Shown: positions 35,212 through 44,726, counted from the first letter of the stretch. The stretch is 64,000 nt of DNA from Pseudoteredinibacter isoporae_A (GCF_040372805.1 NZ_BAABWJ010000001.1:868001-932000), one strand, 5' to 3'. Numbers and translations: made by a program. The notes: a model not told the origin generated them from the sequence alone.

Positions 35212-36882
35212 TTAGGCTTCTGCTTCGATCTGTTTGGTAATAATGTACTGTTGAATCATTGAGATCGTGTTGTTCACTACCCAGTACAATACCAGACCTG
35301 CCGGGAACCACATAAACAGGAAAGTAAATACGATGGGCATATAGCTCATGATTTTTGCCTGCATTGGATCGGGCGGTGTCGGGTTCATCTTCATCATAAA
35401 CCATTGGGTCGCGCCCATGATCAGCGGCAAAATAAAGTAAGGATCTTTCACCGACAAATCTTGAATCCACAATATAAATGGCGCATGGCGCAGTTCTACA
35501 GATTCAGAAAGCACCCAGTACAAGGCAATGAACACTGGCATTTGAATCAGAATAGGCAAGCAACCACCCAGCGGGTTTACTTTTTCTTTTTGATAGAGCT
35601 TCATGGTTTCCTGGGACATCTTTTGACGATCATCCCCATAAAGTTCTTTCAATTGTTGCATCTTTGGTTGCAGTTTGCGCATGTTGGCCATGCTGCGATA
35701 GCTGGTCGCGGTCAGTTTAAAGAAGGCCGCTTTAATAATCAGCGTAAGCACCACAATGGACCAGCCCCAGTTACCGATAAAGCCCTGGATCCAGGTCAGC
35801 AAATAGAACAGTGGTTTGGCGATCCACCACAACCAACCGTAGTCAACGGTCAGATCCAGGTGAGGAGCGATTTCCTCCAGGCGATAAACATCTTTCGGGC
35901 CCACATAAAACTCAGAATCAATAACGCCCAAAGTGCCCGGCTCAACCAACACTTGAGGCGCGGTATAACCAAAGGTGTACATTTGAGTGTTGCGAATCCG
36001 ACGCAGGGTAAAGCTGTTGTCTTGTTCTTTATCGGCAATCCAGGCACCAATAAAGTAGTGCTGAACCATGGCTACCCAACCACCCTGGATATCAACTTTT
36101 ACGGATTCTTCATCGAGATCGTCGAAATCAACTTTCTTGTAGTTTTCATCGGGTGTGGTCAGTGCGGCACCGAGATAGGGTTGGAGGCCAATGGCGCTGC
36201 TGCCGGTTGCCACTGGCGAGCGGTCACGTTTGATTTGAGCGTAGAAATTCGCCTTCCAGTTGCTGCTGCTTTTATTGTCGATCAGATACTGGATTTTGAT
36301 CAGGTTTTCGCCGCGTGCGAAATTAAAGCGTTTGGTGATTTGCACATCACCTTGCTGCAGTACCAGATCCACGGCCAGGTTATCTTTACCTGGTGCCAGT
36401 TCATATTGGCTTTGACTGGTCTGGAATACCGGACGGCCTTTCGCAGTATCAGTCGCGTTCGGACCAATCAAACCACTCTGGGCAATATAGGTTTTGTCGG
36501 CGGTGCGATTCAATATAACAAAAGGCAGCTCTGGGCGATTCAGCTCAGCATAATGCTGAGGCAGGGCTGCTTTAATAATATCGCCACCGTGGGTATCGAT
36601 GATCAGCTCAAGCGCATCGGTTTTAACGTGGATCAGCTGTGAACTGGTTGAGGTATCTTCAAGCGGTTCAGTACCTGTGCTTGGTAAGTCACTTGCCACC
36701 GTAGTTTTCGAAGGGGCCGGTGTTGGAAGTTCACTGGCGACGGCGGAAGCCAGGGTTTCCTCACTGGCGGCGACGGGTTTGCTTGCGGCCAGCTTACGAT
36801 CCTGGAAGTCATTCCATTCCAGCACCAAAAGATAAGAGACCACTGCCATGGCGATGATCAATAAATACTTTTGCCAATCCAT
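35212..36882 (-). CDS. yidC: Membrane protein insertase YidC
   Basis: YidC inserts and folds inner-membrane proteins, alone or with Sec, including ATP synthase subunit c. It has 556 residues. One N-terminal transmembrane helix is followed by a Ser/Thr/Ala/Pro-rich linker (about 35-80) and the large periplasmic beta domain (about 85-330). The conserved five-helix insertase core then contains the segment NPLGGCLPILIQMPVFIALY and WFPAGLVLYWVVNN. It starts 5 bases after yidD. Confidence 0.98.
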   Translation of the reverse strand: MDWQKYLLIIAMAVVSYLLVLEWNDFQDRKLAASKPVAASEETLASAVASELPTPAPSKTTVASDLPSTGTEPLEDTSTSSQLIHVKTDALELIIDTHGGDIIKAALPQHYAELNRPELPFVILNRTADKTYIAQSGLIGPNATDTAKGRPVFQTSQSQYELAPGKDNLAVDLVLQQGDVQITKRFNFARGENLIKIQYLIDNKSSSNWKANFYAQIKRDRSPVATGSSAIGLQPYLGAALTTPDENYKKVDFDDLDEESVKVDIQGGWVAMVQHYFIGAWIADKEQDNSFTLRRIRNTQMYTFGYTAPQVLVEPGTLGVIDSEFYVGPKDVYRLEEIAPHLDLTVDYGWLWWIAKPLFYLLTWIQGFIGNWGWSIVVLTLIIKAAFFKLTATSYRSMANMRKLQPKMQQLKELYGDDRQKMSQETMKLYQKEKVNPLGGCLPILIQMPVFIALYWVLSESVELRHAPFILWIQDLSVKDPYFILPLIMGATQWFMMKMNPTPPDPMQAKIMSYMPIVFTFLFMWFPAGLVLYWVVNNTISMIQQYIITKQIEAEA

Positions 36883-36887
36883 AATAT

Positions 36888-37127
36888 CTATTCTTGGTCT
36901 TGAGAAGTTGAAGGTTTAGTTGGCACCGGGTCCATTCCACCTGGATGCCAGGGGTGGCATTTGGCCAATCGACATGAGGCTAAATAGCAGCCTTTCAAAC
37001 TGCCGTGGGTTTCGATCGCCTCTTTCGCATAATTAGAGCAGCTTGGGTAAAAACGGCATTGGTTGCCAACCCAAGGGCTGGCGAGGTATTGATAGATTTT
37101 TATCAAACCCAGCAATAGCGCTTTCAT
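36888..37127 (-). CDS. yidD: Membrane protein insertion efficiency factor YidD
   Basis: A small membrane-associated protein that assists YidC, 79 residues. The conserved pattern is CRFYPSCSNYAKEAI, then CHPWHPGGMDPVP. An amphipathic N-terminal helix (MKALLLGLIKIYQYL) is present. Its start overlaps the rnpA stop as TAATG. Confidence 0.96.
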   Translation of the reverse strand: MKALLLGLIKIYQYLASPWVGNQCRFYPSCSNYAKEAIETHGSLKGCYLASCRLAKCHPWHPGGMDPVPTKPSTSQDQE

Positions 37128-37495
37128 TAGTCATTGCTCGAAGCTTTGCGAATCAGCTTTTGCCACTGTTTATTTAACTGACGTGTCAGCGCCGCATTAT
37201 CGAGGGTGTCCATGCCGCGGCGAGCGAGCACTATAGCATCGAATGAAGGCAATTGGTGTTGCTGTAGCCGAAAAGATTCCCGAATCACACGTTTTAGGCG
37301 ATTGCGATCCACAGCGTGGCGAACATTCTTTTTGGCAATAACCAAACCCAGTCGAGGGTGATCGAGCTGATTGCGTTTTACGAGGATAAGAAAGTGCTGA
37401 TGTGAAGCACGAAAGGAAGGCGAGTCAAAGACAGGCTTAAAGTCACTGGAGTTCAGCAGTCGCAGGGATTTATCAAAACCTAAATGGTGCGACAA
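37127..37495 (-). CDS. rnpA: Ribonuclease P protein component
   Basis: The basic protein subunit that helps the RNase P RNA mature tRNA 5' ends, 122 residues. The signature region reads RLGLVIAKKNVRHAVDRNRLKRVIRESFR (split here as RLGLVIAKKNVRHAV plus DRNRLKRVIRESFR, about 47-76). It starts 36 bases after rpmH and is translationally coupled to yidD. Confidence 0.97.
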   Translation of the reverse strand: MSHHLGFDKSLRLLNSSDFKPVFDSPSFRASHQHFLILVKRNQLDHPRLGLVIAKKNVRHAVDRNRLKRVIRESFRLQQHQLPSFDAIVLARRGMDTLDNAALTRQLNKQWQKLIRKASSND

Positions 37496-37531
37496 GCGAA
37501 AACTCCAGTGTCAGGGCGGTACTGGCGCTAA

Positions 37532-37666
37532 TTATGCTGCCAATACTTTACGGCCCTTGCTACGACGGCGAGCAAGCAATTTACGACCGTTCTTAGTGGC
37601 CATGCGAGAGCGGAAACCGTGAGTGCGCTTGCGCTTCAATACGCTTGGCTGAAAAGTTCTTTTCAT
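37532..37666 (-). CDS. rpmH: 50S ribosomal protein L34
   Basis: A 44-residue, very basic protein of the large ribosomal subunit. It starts MKRTFQPSVLKRKRTHGFR and ends RRRSKGRKVLAA, the canonical sequence. It is the first gene of the minus-strand rpmH-rnpA-yidD-yidC cluster and lies opposite dnaA across the 640-base intergenic region. Confidence 0.98.
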   Translation of the reverse strand: MKRTFQPSVLKRKRTHGFRSRMATKNGRKLLARRRSKGRKVLAA

Positions 37667-38309
37667 GATAATACCCGTTGTTCAATCATGTCGGCTTTAG
37701 AGCTTAACTGAAACCCATTTGAACAGCCGAGCTCGTGGAAAAATGAGGCGCGATTTTAATGAATCCACCCAGAAAATGCAATGAATAATTAGAAAATGAT
37801 CAGATATGGATGGATTAACGGTTTTTAAACTGCATTTGTACAGTCTATATCCAGGTTTTCAACAGACTTTTCCACAGAAATTGTTTTTTAGCGGCCTAGT
37901 CAGTCATAAGCGATAGTTGGATGAGTTGTTGATATAAGGGAAGTTTTTGATGAGAGCTGGGAAATTAAATACGGTTTTTGTGGATAACTCATCCCTATTG
38001 AGGTAGTCTAGGCCAATTGCTGTGGTTAACTTGAGTTATTTGAACAAACACAGCTGGGAAAGAAGACTTATACACACGTCGCCATAGGCTTTCATCATGC
38101 TATAGCTCATGAAAGTCGCCATGTCTTTACATAAAAAGAAGGCAAAAAGCAGATTGGGCGATCCGAAGAATAAAGTCTTCCTTCTTTATATATAGATATT
38201 GTTGCGCACAAGCCTATCAACATAGCGGCCTTATGTTGGTCCTTGCTGCGTGGTTGTGGGTGAAAGCTTACAAGAATAAAACAAACCTGCTGGGTTATTG
38301 GGGGATTTT
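37667..38309. promoter_or_regulatory. rpmH-dnaA intergenic region with DnaA boxes (second origin candidate)
   Basis: DnaA boxes: perfect TGTGGATAA at 37979-37987, TTTTCCACA at 37868-37876 and TTATACACA at 38068-38076. This is the oriC position in pseudomonads, and gene orientation switches here from minus to plus, as expected at an origin. Box density is lower than upstream of mnmG, so it may instead be the autoregulated dnaA promoter region. No gene is seen. Confidence 0.6.
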
Positions 38310-39914
38310 TTGTCAGGTCTTATTTGGGATAAATGCTTGAGCAGCTTAAGTCAGGAGTTGCCCTCTCAGCAGTTCAATACCTGGATCAAACCGCTGCAAG
38401 CACAATCGGATGATGCTGGCGGCTTATGCTTGTTGGCGCCCAATCGGTTTATCCACGATTGGGTAAACGATAAGTACCTATCTCGTATTATTGAGTTGGC
38501 CAACAACTATGCCGAGGGTGCTCGCCTGAATGTGAGTGTCGCGGTGGCCAATCGTCAGGCGACCCGCTTTCAGCGTCGCAGCCAGAGAGCAAACCCAGAG
38601 CCAATTCAAACGGCGGTTGCCACGCCAACGATGAATCCAGTTCCGGTCGTTGATCATCGTGATGTGGATAGACCCACATCCAATATTTTGAGTACACGCC
38701 CGAGTGATTCGCTCTCCGAGACGATGAATTTGAACGGCAGCGGCCTGGCGGACAGCCATGGGGCTATTGATGCTGCTTTATCCGGGCAGATGTCTCTGGA
38801 CTCAAATCCAGCGGCACCCGTCGAAATTGCCAAAGCGGCCCCTGAAATCATCAAACCCAGTGGGGATATTGAAGTTGAAGGCGGTCTGAAGCATCGGACT
38901 TATTTGAATGCTGGGTTTACCTTTAAGAGTTTCGTTGAAGGTAAATCAAATCAGTTGGGTTTGGCCGCAGCACGTCAGGTTGCCGAAAACCCCGGCGGTT
39001 CCTACAACCCGCTGTTTATCTACGGTGGTGTGGGTTTGGGTAAAACCCACTTGATGCATGCGGTTGGCCACCATTTGGTGGAGCAAAACCCCCATGCCAA
39101 AGTCGTGTATTTGCATTCAGAGCGTTTTGTAGCGGACATGGTTAAAGCTCTGCAGTTGAACGCAATCAACGATTTTAAGCGATTTTACCGCTCTGTTGAC
39201 GCTCTTTTGATTGATGATATTCAATTCTTTGCGGGCAAGGAGCGTTCTCAGGAAGAGTTTTTCCACACCTTTAATGCGCTATTGGAAGGTGGCCAGCAAA
39301 TTATTCTGACCTGTGATCGCTATCCAAAAGAGATCCAGGGCTTGGAAGAGCGGTTGAAAAGTCGTTTTGGCTGGGGATTAACGGTGTCTGTTGAACCTCC
39401 AGAGTTGGAAACTCGAGTGGCCATTTTGATGAAGAAGGCCGCACAATCTAACATGTTGTTGCCGAATGATGCTGCGTTCTTTATAGCTCAGCGTATTCGT
39501 TCCAATGTTCGGGAATTGGAAGGCGCTTTGAAGCGGGTGATTGCCAATGCGCAGTTTACCGGACGCGATATAGATGTGCCTTTGGTTCGCGAGGCGTTGA
39601 AGGATTTACTGGCTCTTCAGGATAAGCAAGTTGGCATCGATAATATTCAGCGCGTTGTGGCGGAATACTATAAAATCAAGGTTGCTGACCTGCTGTCGAA
39701 GCGGCGTAGCCGATCCGTTGCCCGACCTCGCCAGGTCGCGATGGCGTTAGCAAAGGAATTAACCAATCACAGTTTGCCTGAAATTGGTGACTCCTTCGGC
39801 GGACGAGATCATACAACCGTATTGCACGCCTGCCGTAAAATTAAGGAGTTAAGGGAAGAAGATGCCGATATCCGCGAAGATGTGAAGAATCTTCTGCGTT
39901 CCCTGACGACTTAA
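38310..39914 (+). CDS. dnaA: Chromosomal replication initiator DnaA
   Basis: DnaA binds the boxes at oriC and melts DNA. From the TTG at 38310 the protein has 534 residues and begins MSGLIWDKCLSSLSQELPSQ, which aligns with the pseudomonad start. A TTG at 38298 would add four residues but lacks the GGGGGA ribosome site that precedes 38310. Domain I is followed by a long variable linker (about 85-200). The AAA+ part has YGGVGLGKTHLMHA and LLIDDIQFFAGKERSQEEFF. Domain IV contains the box-reading GGRDHTTVLHACRKI near the end. Confidence 0.98.
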   Translation: MSGLIWDKCLSSLSQELPSQQFNTWIKPLQAQSDDAGGLCLLAPNRFIHDWVNDKYLSRIIELANNYAEGARLNVSVAVANRQATRFQRRSQRANPEPIQTAVATPTMNPVPVVDHRDVDRPTSNILSTRPSDSLSETMNLNGSGLADSHGAIDAALSGQMSLDSNPAAPVEIAKAAPEIIKPSGDIEVEGGLKHRTYLNAGFTFKSFVEGKSNQLGLAAARQVAENPGGSYNPLFIYGGVGLGKTHLMHAVGHHLVEQNPHAKVVYLHSERFVADMVKALQLNAINDFKRFYRSVDALLIDDIQFFAGKERSQEEFFHTFNALLEGGQQIILTCDRYPKEIQGLEERLKSRFGWGLTVSVEPPELETRVAILMKKAAQSNMLLPNDAAFFIAQRIRSNVRELEGALKRVIANAQFTGRDIDVPLVREALKDLLALQDKQVGIDNIQRVVAEYYKIKVADLLSKRRSRSVARPRQVAMALAKELTNHSLPEIGDSFGGRDHTTVLHACRKIKELREEDADIREDVKNLLRSLTT

Positions 39915-39974
39915 CTACGTTGAATTTATATAAGAAGTGTCTAATATAAAACCATTAGGATTTGGGATAAATTG

Positions 39975-41078
39975 ATGAAATTTACAATCTCTCGAGATGC
40001 CTTATTAAAACCCCTGCAGCTGGTTGCGGGGGTTGTCGAGCGCAGACAAACTCTGCCTGTTCTGGCGAATGTACTGGTTGTTCTTGAGGGCGATCAGCTA
40101 TCCCTGACCGGTACGGATCTGGAAGTGGAAATCGTTGGGCGCGTTCAGTTGGAGCAAGCTGGCGATTCCGGTCAGATTACGGTGCCGGCACGTAAGCTGT
40201 TTGATATTTGTCGTTCATTGCCCGATGGAGCGCTGATTGATTTTATTGAAGACGGCCAAAAAGTGACGGTGAAAAGCGGGCGCAGTCGATTCAGCTTGGC
40301 GACTTTACCGGCGAATGATTTCCCGAATGTTGAAGATTCCGCCCAGGACCTGCAGTTTTCCTGTGGTCAGGCCATCATCAAGGGCTTGATCGACAGCACT
40401 GGTTTCGCGATGGCACAACAAGATGTTCGTTATTATTTAAACGGCATGTTGTGGGAAGTAAGTCAGGGCCAACTACGCTTTGTGGCTACAGACGGTCACC
40501 GCTTGGCGTTGAGCACCGAACAAATCGATATCAACTGCCCCGAGAACAAGCACGCAATTTTGCCTCGCAAGGGTGTGGTTGAATTGTCCCGCCTGTTGGA
40601 AGACAGTGATGCCGAAGTGACGGTCAGTCTGGGCAGTAACCATGTCCGCGCTATTACCGAGCACTATACTTTTACCTCGAAATTGGTTGACGGTAAGTTC
40701 CCTGACTATGAGCGCGTATTGCCGAAGAATGGCAACAAGACCGTGATTGGTGAGCGAGCGGAATTGAAGCAAGCCTTCGCCCGTACCGCGATTCTGTCTA
40801 ACGAAAAATACCGTGGCGTACGCTTGTTGTTGAGCGACGGTCAGCTCACTGTCACCGCCAACAACCCCGAACAGGAAGAAGCCGAAGAACAAGTTACTGT
40901 AAACTACAGCGGTGATAGCCTGGAAATTGGTTTTAACGTCAGCTATTTACAGGATGTGGTGAACGTTCTTCAGTCTGAAAATGTAAAATTCACATTGTCC
41001 GATTCGAACAGCTCCGCTTTGGTAGAAGCCGAAGATGGTGGCAACGCCGTGTATGTTGTGATGCCTATGCGCCTGTAA
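39975..41078 (+). CDS. dnaN: DNA polymerase III beta sliding clamp
   Basis: The processivity clamp ring of the replicase, 367 residues from the ATG at 39975 (MKFTISRDALLKPLQ). A TTG directly before it is ignored because family members start MKFT. The three clamp domains are seen, ending AVYVVMPMRL, the typical C-terminus. It lies 60 bases after dnaA. The clamp is also the host factor that TnsE-type selectors recognise. Confidence 0.98.
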   Translation: MKFTISRDALLKPLQLVAGVVERRQTLPVLANVLVVLEGDQLSLTGTDLEVEIVGRVQLEQAGDSGQITVPARKLFDICRSLPDGALIDFIEDGQKVTVKSGRSRFSLATLPANDFPNVEDSAQDLQFSCGQAIIKGLIDSTGFAMAQQDVRYYLNGMLWEVSQGQLRFVATDGHRLALSTEQIDINCPENKHAILPRKGVVELSRLLEDSDAEVTVSLGSNHVRAITEHYTFTSKLVDGKFPDYERVLPKNGNKTVIGERAELKQAFARTAILSNEKYRGVRLLLSDGQLTVTANNPEQEEAEEQVTVNYSGDSLEIGFNVSYLQDVVNVLQSENVKFTLSDSNSSALVEAEDGGNAVYVVMPMRL

Positions 41079-41099
41079 GGCTTGGGCTTTTCCTATTAG

Positions 41100-42200
41100 A
41101 TGCCCTTAACCCGCCTTAATATTTCTAATCTACGCAATTTGGGTGCAGTGAATCTGCACCCAAGCCCCAGCCTTAATTTTATATTCGGCGCCAATGGCAG
41201 TGGCAAGACGAGCTTGCTGGAAGCCATTTTCTTTTTGGGAACAGGGCGTTCCTTCCGTTCTCACAAGGTTAAACCGTTGATCAAACATGACGCGGACAGC
41301 TTGATCTTGTTTGCCAAACTGATATCTCAGGACTTGGAGCACAGTATCGGTCTAGAGAGGCAGGGCGCAAATGTGGCTAAAACCAAAATCGACGGGAAAG
41401 CTGTGTATTCAGCATCCTCTCTGGCCTCGTTACTGCCTACGTTAATTATTGATGCTCACAGCTTTGAGTTGATCGAGGGCGCTCCTAAGGAACGGCGATC
41501 TTACCTTGATTGGTTAGTGTTTCACGTGAAACACTCCTTCCATGATTGCTGGAAAGGCTACTCAAAAGCCCTGAAACAACGGAATAGTCTGCTCCGACGT
41601 GGTAGAATAGAAGGCTTTGAACTGCGGCCCTGGGAGCAGGAAATGTGCTCTAAGGCCGAGCAGCTGGCTCTAATGCGAGAGGAATGTTTCGACAAGCTGA
41701 AGCTTAATTTGAATGAAGTTATTCGTGACTTTGTTCCTCTTGAGGGCATTAGTATCGACTTTTATAAGGGCTGGGATAGAGACAAAACTCTGGAACAGCA
41801 ACTTGAGATAGGCAAGGAGCGCGACACTAAGCTGGGTTACACCTGGTATGGGGCGCAAAAGGCTGATATCAAAATAAAAATAGAAGGTCATCCGGCGGAA
41901 CAAGCGCTTTCTAGGGGACAGCAAAAACTTCTGGTGTGCGCGTTAAAAATCTCGATAGGCAAGACGTATAGCGAACTTACGGGTAAACCTTGTATCTATC
42001 TGGTTGATGATTTGCCCGCTGAGCTTGATAGCGACAACCAAAAGCGATTGGCTAACTGGTTAAGTCTTATTGGAGCACAGGTTTTTGTGACTGCAGTGGA
42101 GAAACAGGCTCTATTGAATGCTTGGCCTGGAAGCGAAAAAGAACAAACAGCCATGTTTCACGTGAAACATGGCTTAGTGGAACATACAAATCGGCCGTAA
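41100..42200 (+). CDS. recF: DNA recombination and repair protein RecF
   Basis: An SMC-like ATPase that helps load RecA at gaps, 366 residues. Walker A is IFGANGSGKTSLLEAIFFLG (about 28-47), the signature motif is LSRGQQKLLVCALK, and Walker B is YLVDDLPAELD. Two in-frame parS palindromes encode FHVKH at about residues 140-145 (LVFHVKHSF) and 352-357 (MFHVKHGL, in the C-terminal tail). It lies 21 bases after dnaN. Confidence 0.98.
   Translation: MPLTRLNISNLRNLGAVNLHPSPSLNFIFGANGSGKTSLLEAIFFLGTGRSFRSHKVKPLIKHDADSLILFAKLISQDLEHSIGLERQGANVAKTKIDGKAVYSASSLASLLPTLIIDAHSFELIEGAPKERRSYLDWLVFHVKHSFHDCWKGYSKALKQRNSLLRRGRIEGFELRPWEQEMCSKAEQLALMREECFDKLKLNLNEVIRDFVPLEGISIDFYKGWDRDKTLEQQLEIGKERDTKLGYTWYGAQKADIKIKIEGHPAEQALSRGQQKLLVCALKISIGKTYSELTGKPCIYLVDDLPAELDSDNQKRLANWLSLIGAQVFVTAVEKQALLNAWPGSEKEQTAMFHVKHGLVEHTNRP
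41518..41533. promoter_or_regulatory. parS: parS site 1, inside recF
   Basis: TGTTTCACGTGAAACA, a perfect 16-base palindrome identical to the universal chromosomal parS consensus bound by ParB. parA and parB are about 12 kb away. Confidence 0.95.
42154..42169. promoter_or_regulatory. parS: parS site 2, inside the 3' end of recF
   Basis: A second perfect TGTTTCACGTGAAACA. The symmetry extends outward to 26 bases (42149-42174, AGCC...GGCT). It overlaps codons near the recF C-terminus. Confidence 0.95.
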
Positions 42201-42254
42201 TATCAGAGGCCGACCGGCGCCGAAACAAGCGCCTATATAACAACGGAGTATGCT

Positions 42255-44672
42255 ATGTCAGAAGAATCATCTTATGATTCGTCCAGTATTAAGGTATTGA
42301 AAGGCCTGGATGCTGTGCGTAAGCGCCCAGGTATGTACATTGGTGACACGGATGATGGCACAGGTTTGCATCATATGGTGTTCGAAATTGTCGATAACTC
42401 GATTGATGAAGCGCTTGCTGGCCACTGTTCTGAGATTAGGATTGTTATCCACCCCGATGAATCGGTCTCTGTATCGGATAATGGCCGTGGAATCCCGACT
42501 GAAATGCATGAAGAAGGGGTTTCCGCTGCGGAAGTGATCATGACCGTTCTGCACGCAGGCGGTAAATTTGATGACAATACCTATAAAGTCTCCGGTGGTC
42601 TGCATGGTGTGGGTGTATCGGTGGTCAATGCTTTGTCCTCCGAGCTGAAACTGACTATCCGACGTGAAGGTAAAATTCATGAGCAGGTTTACCATCATGG
42701 TGTTCCACAGGCCCCATTAACCGTAGTGGGGGATACTGAAATCAGTGGTACAGAGATTCACTTCACTCCGTCTCCTGATACATTTAATAATATTCAGTTC
42801 CACTATGATCAGCTTGCTAAGCGTCTGCGCGAACTGTCCTTCCTGAACTCTGGTGTACGCATTGTTTTGAAGGACGAACGTACCGCCAAAGAAGATGTTT
42901 TTGAGTATGAAGGTGGTCTGCGAGCGTTTGTTGAATACCTCAATCAGAATAAGAATGCGGTAAACCAAGTAATGCATTTCGATGTGCAACGCGACGATGG
43001 TATTGGTGTCGAGGTTGCTTTGCAGTGGAACGACTCATTCCAGGAAGGCATCTTCTGCTACACCAACAACATTCCTCAACGTGATGGGGGGACTCATCTG
43101 GCGGGTTTTCGCTCGGCCCTGACCCGTGGACTGAACAACTATATCGAAAAAGAGGGCATGGGTAAGAAGGAGAAGGTTTCCACTACCGGTGATGATGCCC
43201 GTGAAGGCCTTACCGCCATTATTTCTGTGAAAGTTCCTGACCCGAAATTCTCTTCCCAAACCAAAGATAAGCTGGTTTCTTCGGAAGTGAAAGGGGCGGT
43301 GGAACAGGAAATGGGTGCCGCTTTCAGCGACTATCTGCTGGAAAATCCCCAAGAAGCCAAAGCGGTTGTGGGCAAGATGATTGAAGCGGCGAAAGCTCGC
43401 GAAGCCGCCCGTAAAGCTCGCGAAATGACTCGCCGCAAAGGGGCCTTGGATATTGCCGGACTGCCTGGAAAATTGGCAGACTGCCAGGAAAAAGACCCAG
43501 CTCTATCAGAAGTCTACCTGGTGGAGGGTGACTCGGCGGGTGGTTCTGCCAAGCAGGGCCGTGATCGCCGAACCCAAGCGATCCTACCTTTGAAAGGTAA
43601 GATCTTGAACGTAGAAAAAGCGCGTTTTGATAAGATGCTGTCCAGTGCAGAAGTGGGAACCTTGATTACCGCTTTGGGATGTGGCATTGGAGCCGAAGAG
43701 TTTGATCCAGACAAGCTGCGTTATCACCGCATCATTATCATGACCGATGCGGATGTGGATGGATCGCACATCCGTACATTGCTATTAACCTTCTTCTTCC
43801 GTCAAACTCGAGAGTTGATTGAGCGTGGTCACGTGTATATTGCTCAACCCCCGCTGTACAAGATCAGTAAAGGCAAGCAGGAACAGTATCTGAAAGACGA
43901 GGCGGCACTGGAAGAGTTCTTGACCAATGTAGCCTTGGAGTCCGGTGCATTGCATGTAAATCCGGATGCGCCCGCCATCACAGGCGGTTCTTTGCAAGAA
44001 TTGGTGAACGCCTATCGTGCGGTCATGGGAACGATTGAGCGTCTATCACGTTTGTACCCTTCTGAAGTGCTCGAGCAGATGATCTATCACTCTGCAATCA
44101 GTCTGGATGATCTGACGACTGAAGAACATGTTCAAGGTTGGAGTGAGTCCTTACTACAAAGTATTCAGAAGGATAATTCCACCGGTAGCCACCGCTACGA
44201 TGTAACGGTGAGCGAAGACAATGAGCGTCATGTCTTCTTGCCTACCTTCAAGGTGACTGCCCACGGTGTCGATACTGAATATCATTTTGGGCATGATTTC
44301 TTCCAGTCTGGCGAGTATCAATCGATGGTTGAGTTAGGCAAAAAACTCAATGGATTGATGGAAGACGGCGCTTACTTCTCAAAAGGTGAGCGAAAGCTCG
44401 AAACCCGTGATTTCAAAGATGGCCTGGAATGGCTCATGAAGGAATCCAAGCGTGGTTACAATGTTCAGCGCTATAAAGGTCTGGGTGAGATGAACCCCGA
44501 ACAACTTTGGGAAACCACCATGGATCCGGAGACTCGCCGCATGTTGCAGGTGACTATCGAAGATGCCATCAGTGCTGATCAGATGTTCAACACGTTGATG
44601 GGGGATCAGGTGGAGCCCCGCCGTGACTTTATCGAAAGTAATGCGCTTTCGGTGGCGAACCTGGATGTGTAA
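42255..44672 (+). CDS. gyrB: DNA gyrase subunit B
   Basis: The ATPase subunit of gyrase, 805 residues, the normal gammaproteobacterial length with the long insert. The GHKL domain opens DAVRKRPGMYIGDTDDGTGL and contains EIVDNSIDEALAGH. The TOPRIM domain has LVEGDSAGGSAKQGRDR, then IIIMTDADVDGSHIRTLLL. The C-terminal segment reads RYKGLGEMNPEQLWETTM. It starts 54 bases after recF and is followed by a terminator. Confidence 0.99.
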   Translation: MSEESSYDSSSIKVLKGLDAVRKRPGMYIGDTDDGTGLHHMVFEIVDNSIDEALAGHCSEIRIVIHPDESVSVSDNGRGIPTEMHEEGVSAAEVIMTVLHAGGKFDDNTYKVSGGLHGVGVSVVNALSSELKLTIRREGKIHEQVYHHGVPQAPLTVVGDTEISGTEIHFTPSPDTFNNIQFHYDQLAKRLRELSFLNSGVRIVLKDERTAKEDVFEYEGGLRAFVEYLNQNKNAVNQVMHFDVQRDDGIGVEVALQWNDSFQEGIFCYTNNIPQRDGGTHLAGFRSALTRGLNNYIEKEGMGKKEKVSTTGDDAREGLTAIISVKVPDPKFSSQTKDKLVSSEVKGAVEQEMGAAFSDYLLENPQEAKAVVGKMIEAAKAREAARKAREMTRRKGALDIAGLPGKLADCQEKDPALSEVYLVEGDSAGGSAKQGRDRRTQAILPLKGKILNVEKARFDKMLSSAEVGTLITALGCGIGAEEFDPDKLRYHRIIIMTDADVDGSHIRTLLLTFFFRQTRELIERGHVYIAQPPLYKISKGKQEQYLKDEAALEEFLTNVALESGALHVNPDAPAITGGSLQELVNAYRAVMGTIERLSRLYPSEVLEQMIYHSAISLDDLTTEEHVQGWSESLLQSIQKDNSTGSHRYDVTVSEDNERHVFLPTFKVTAHGVDTEYHFGHDFFQSGEYQSMVELGKKLNGLMEDGAYFSKGERKLETRDFKDGLEWLMKESKRGYNVQRYKGLGEMNPEQLWETTMDPETRRMLQVTIEDAISADQMFNTLMGDQVEPRRDFIESNALSVANLDV

Positions 44673-44693
44673 GTTTGCTCGTTAGTGAGACAA

Positions 44694-44724
44694 TAAAAAA
44701 GGCAGCTTTCGAGCTGCCTTTTTT
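44694..44724. terminator. Bidirectional terminator between gyrB and the RES gene
   Basis: GGCAGCT (44701-44707) and AGCTGCC (44712-44718) around a TTCG tetraloop, with A-run before and T-run after. It can serve gyrB on the plus strand and the converging RES gene on the minus strand. Confidence 0.9.
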
Positions 44725-44726
44725 GC

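Noticed and set aside
35404..36642. 412-codon plus-strand frame opposite yidC
   Set aside because: It lies wholly inside yidC on the other strand, has no ribosome site and its peptide has no family character. It is a by-product of codon bias.
38298..38309. Upstream TTG as dnaA start
   Set aside because: It lacks a ribosome site, while the TTG at 38310 has GGGGGA upstream and matches the family N-terminus.
42149..42174. Terminator hairpin at the end of recF
   Set aside because: The palindrome is the parS consensus, has no T-run and lies before the stop codon.
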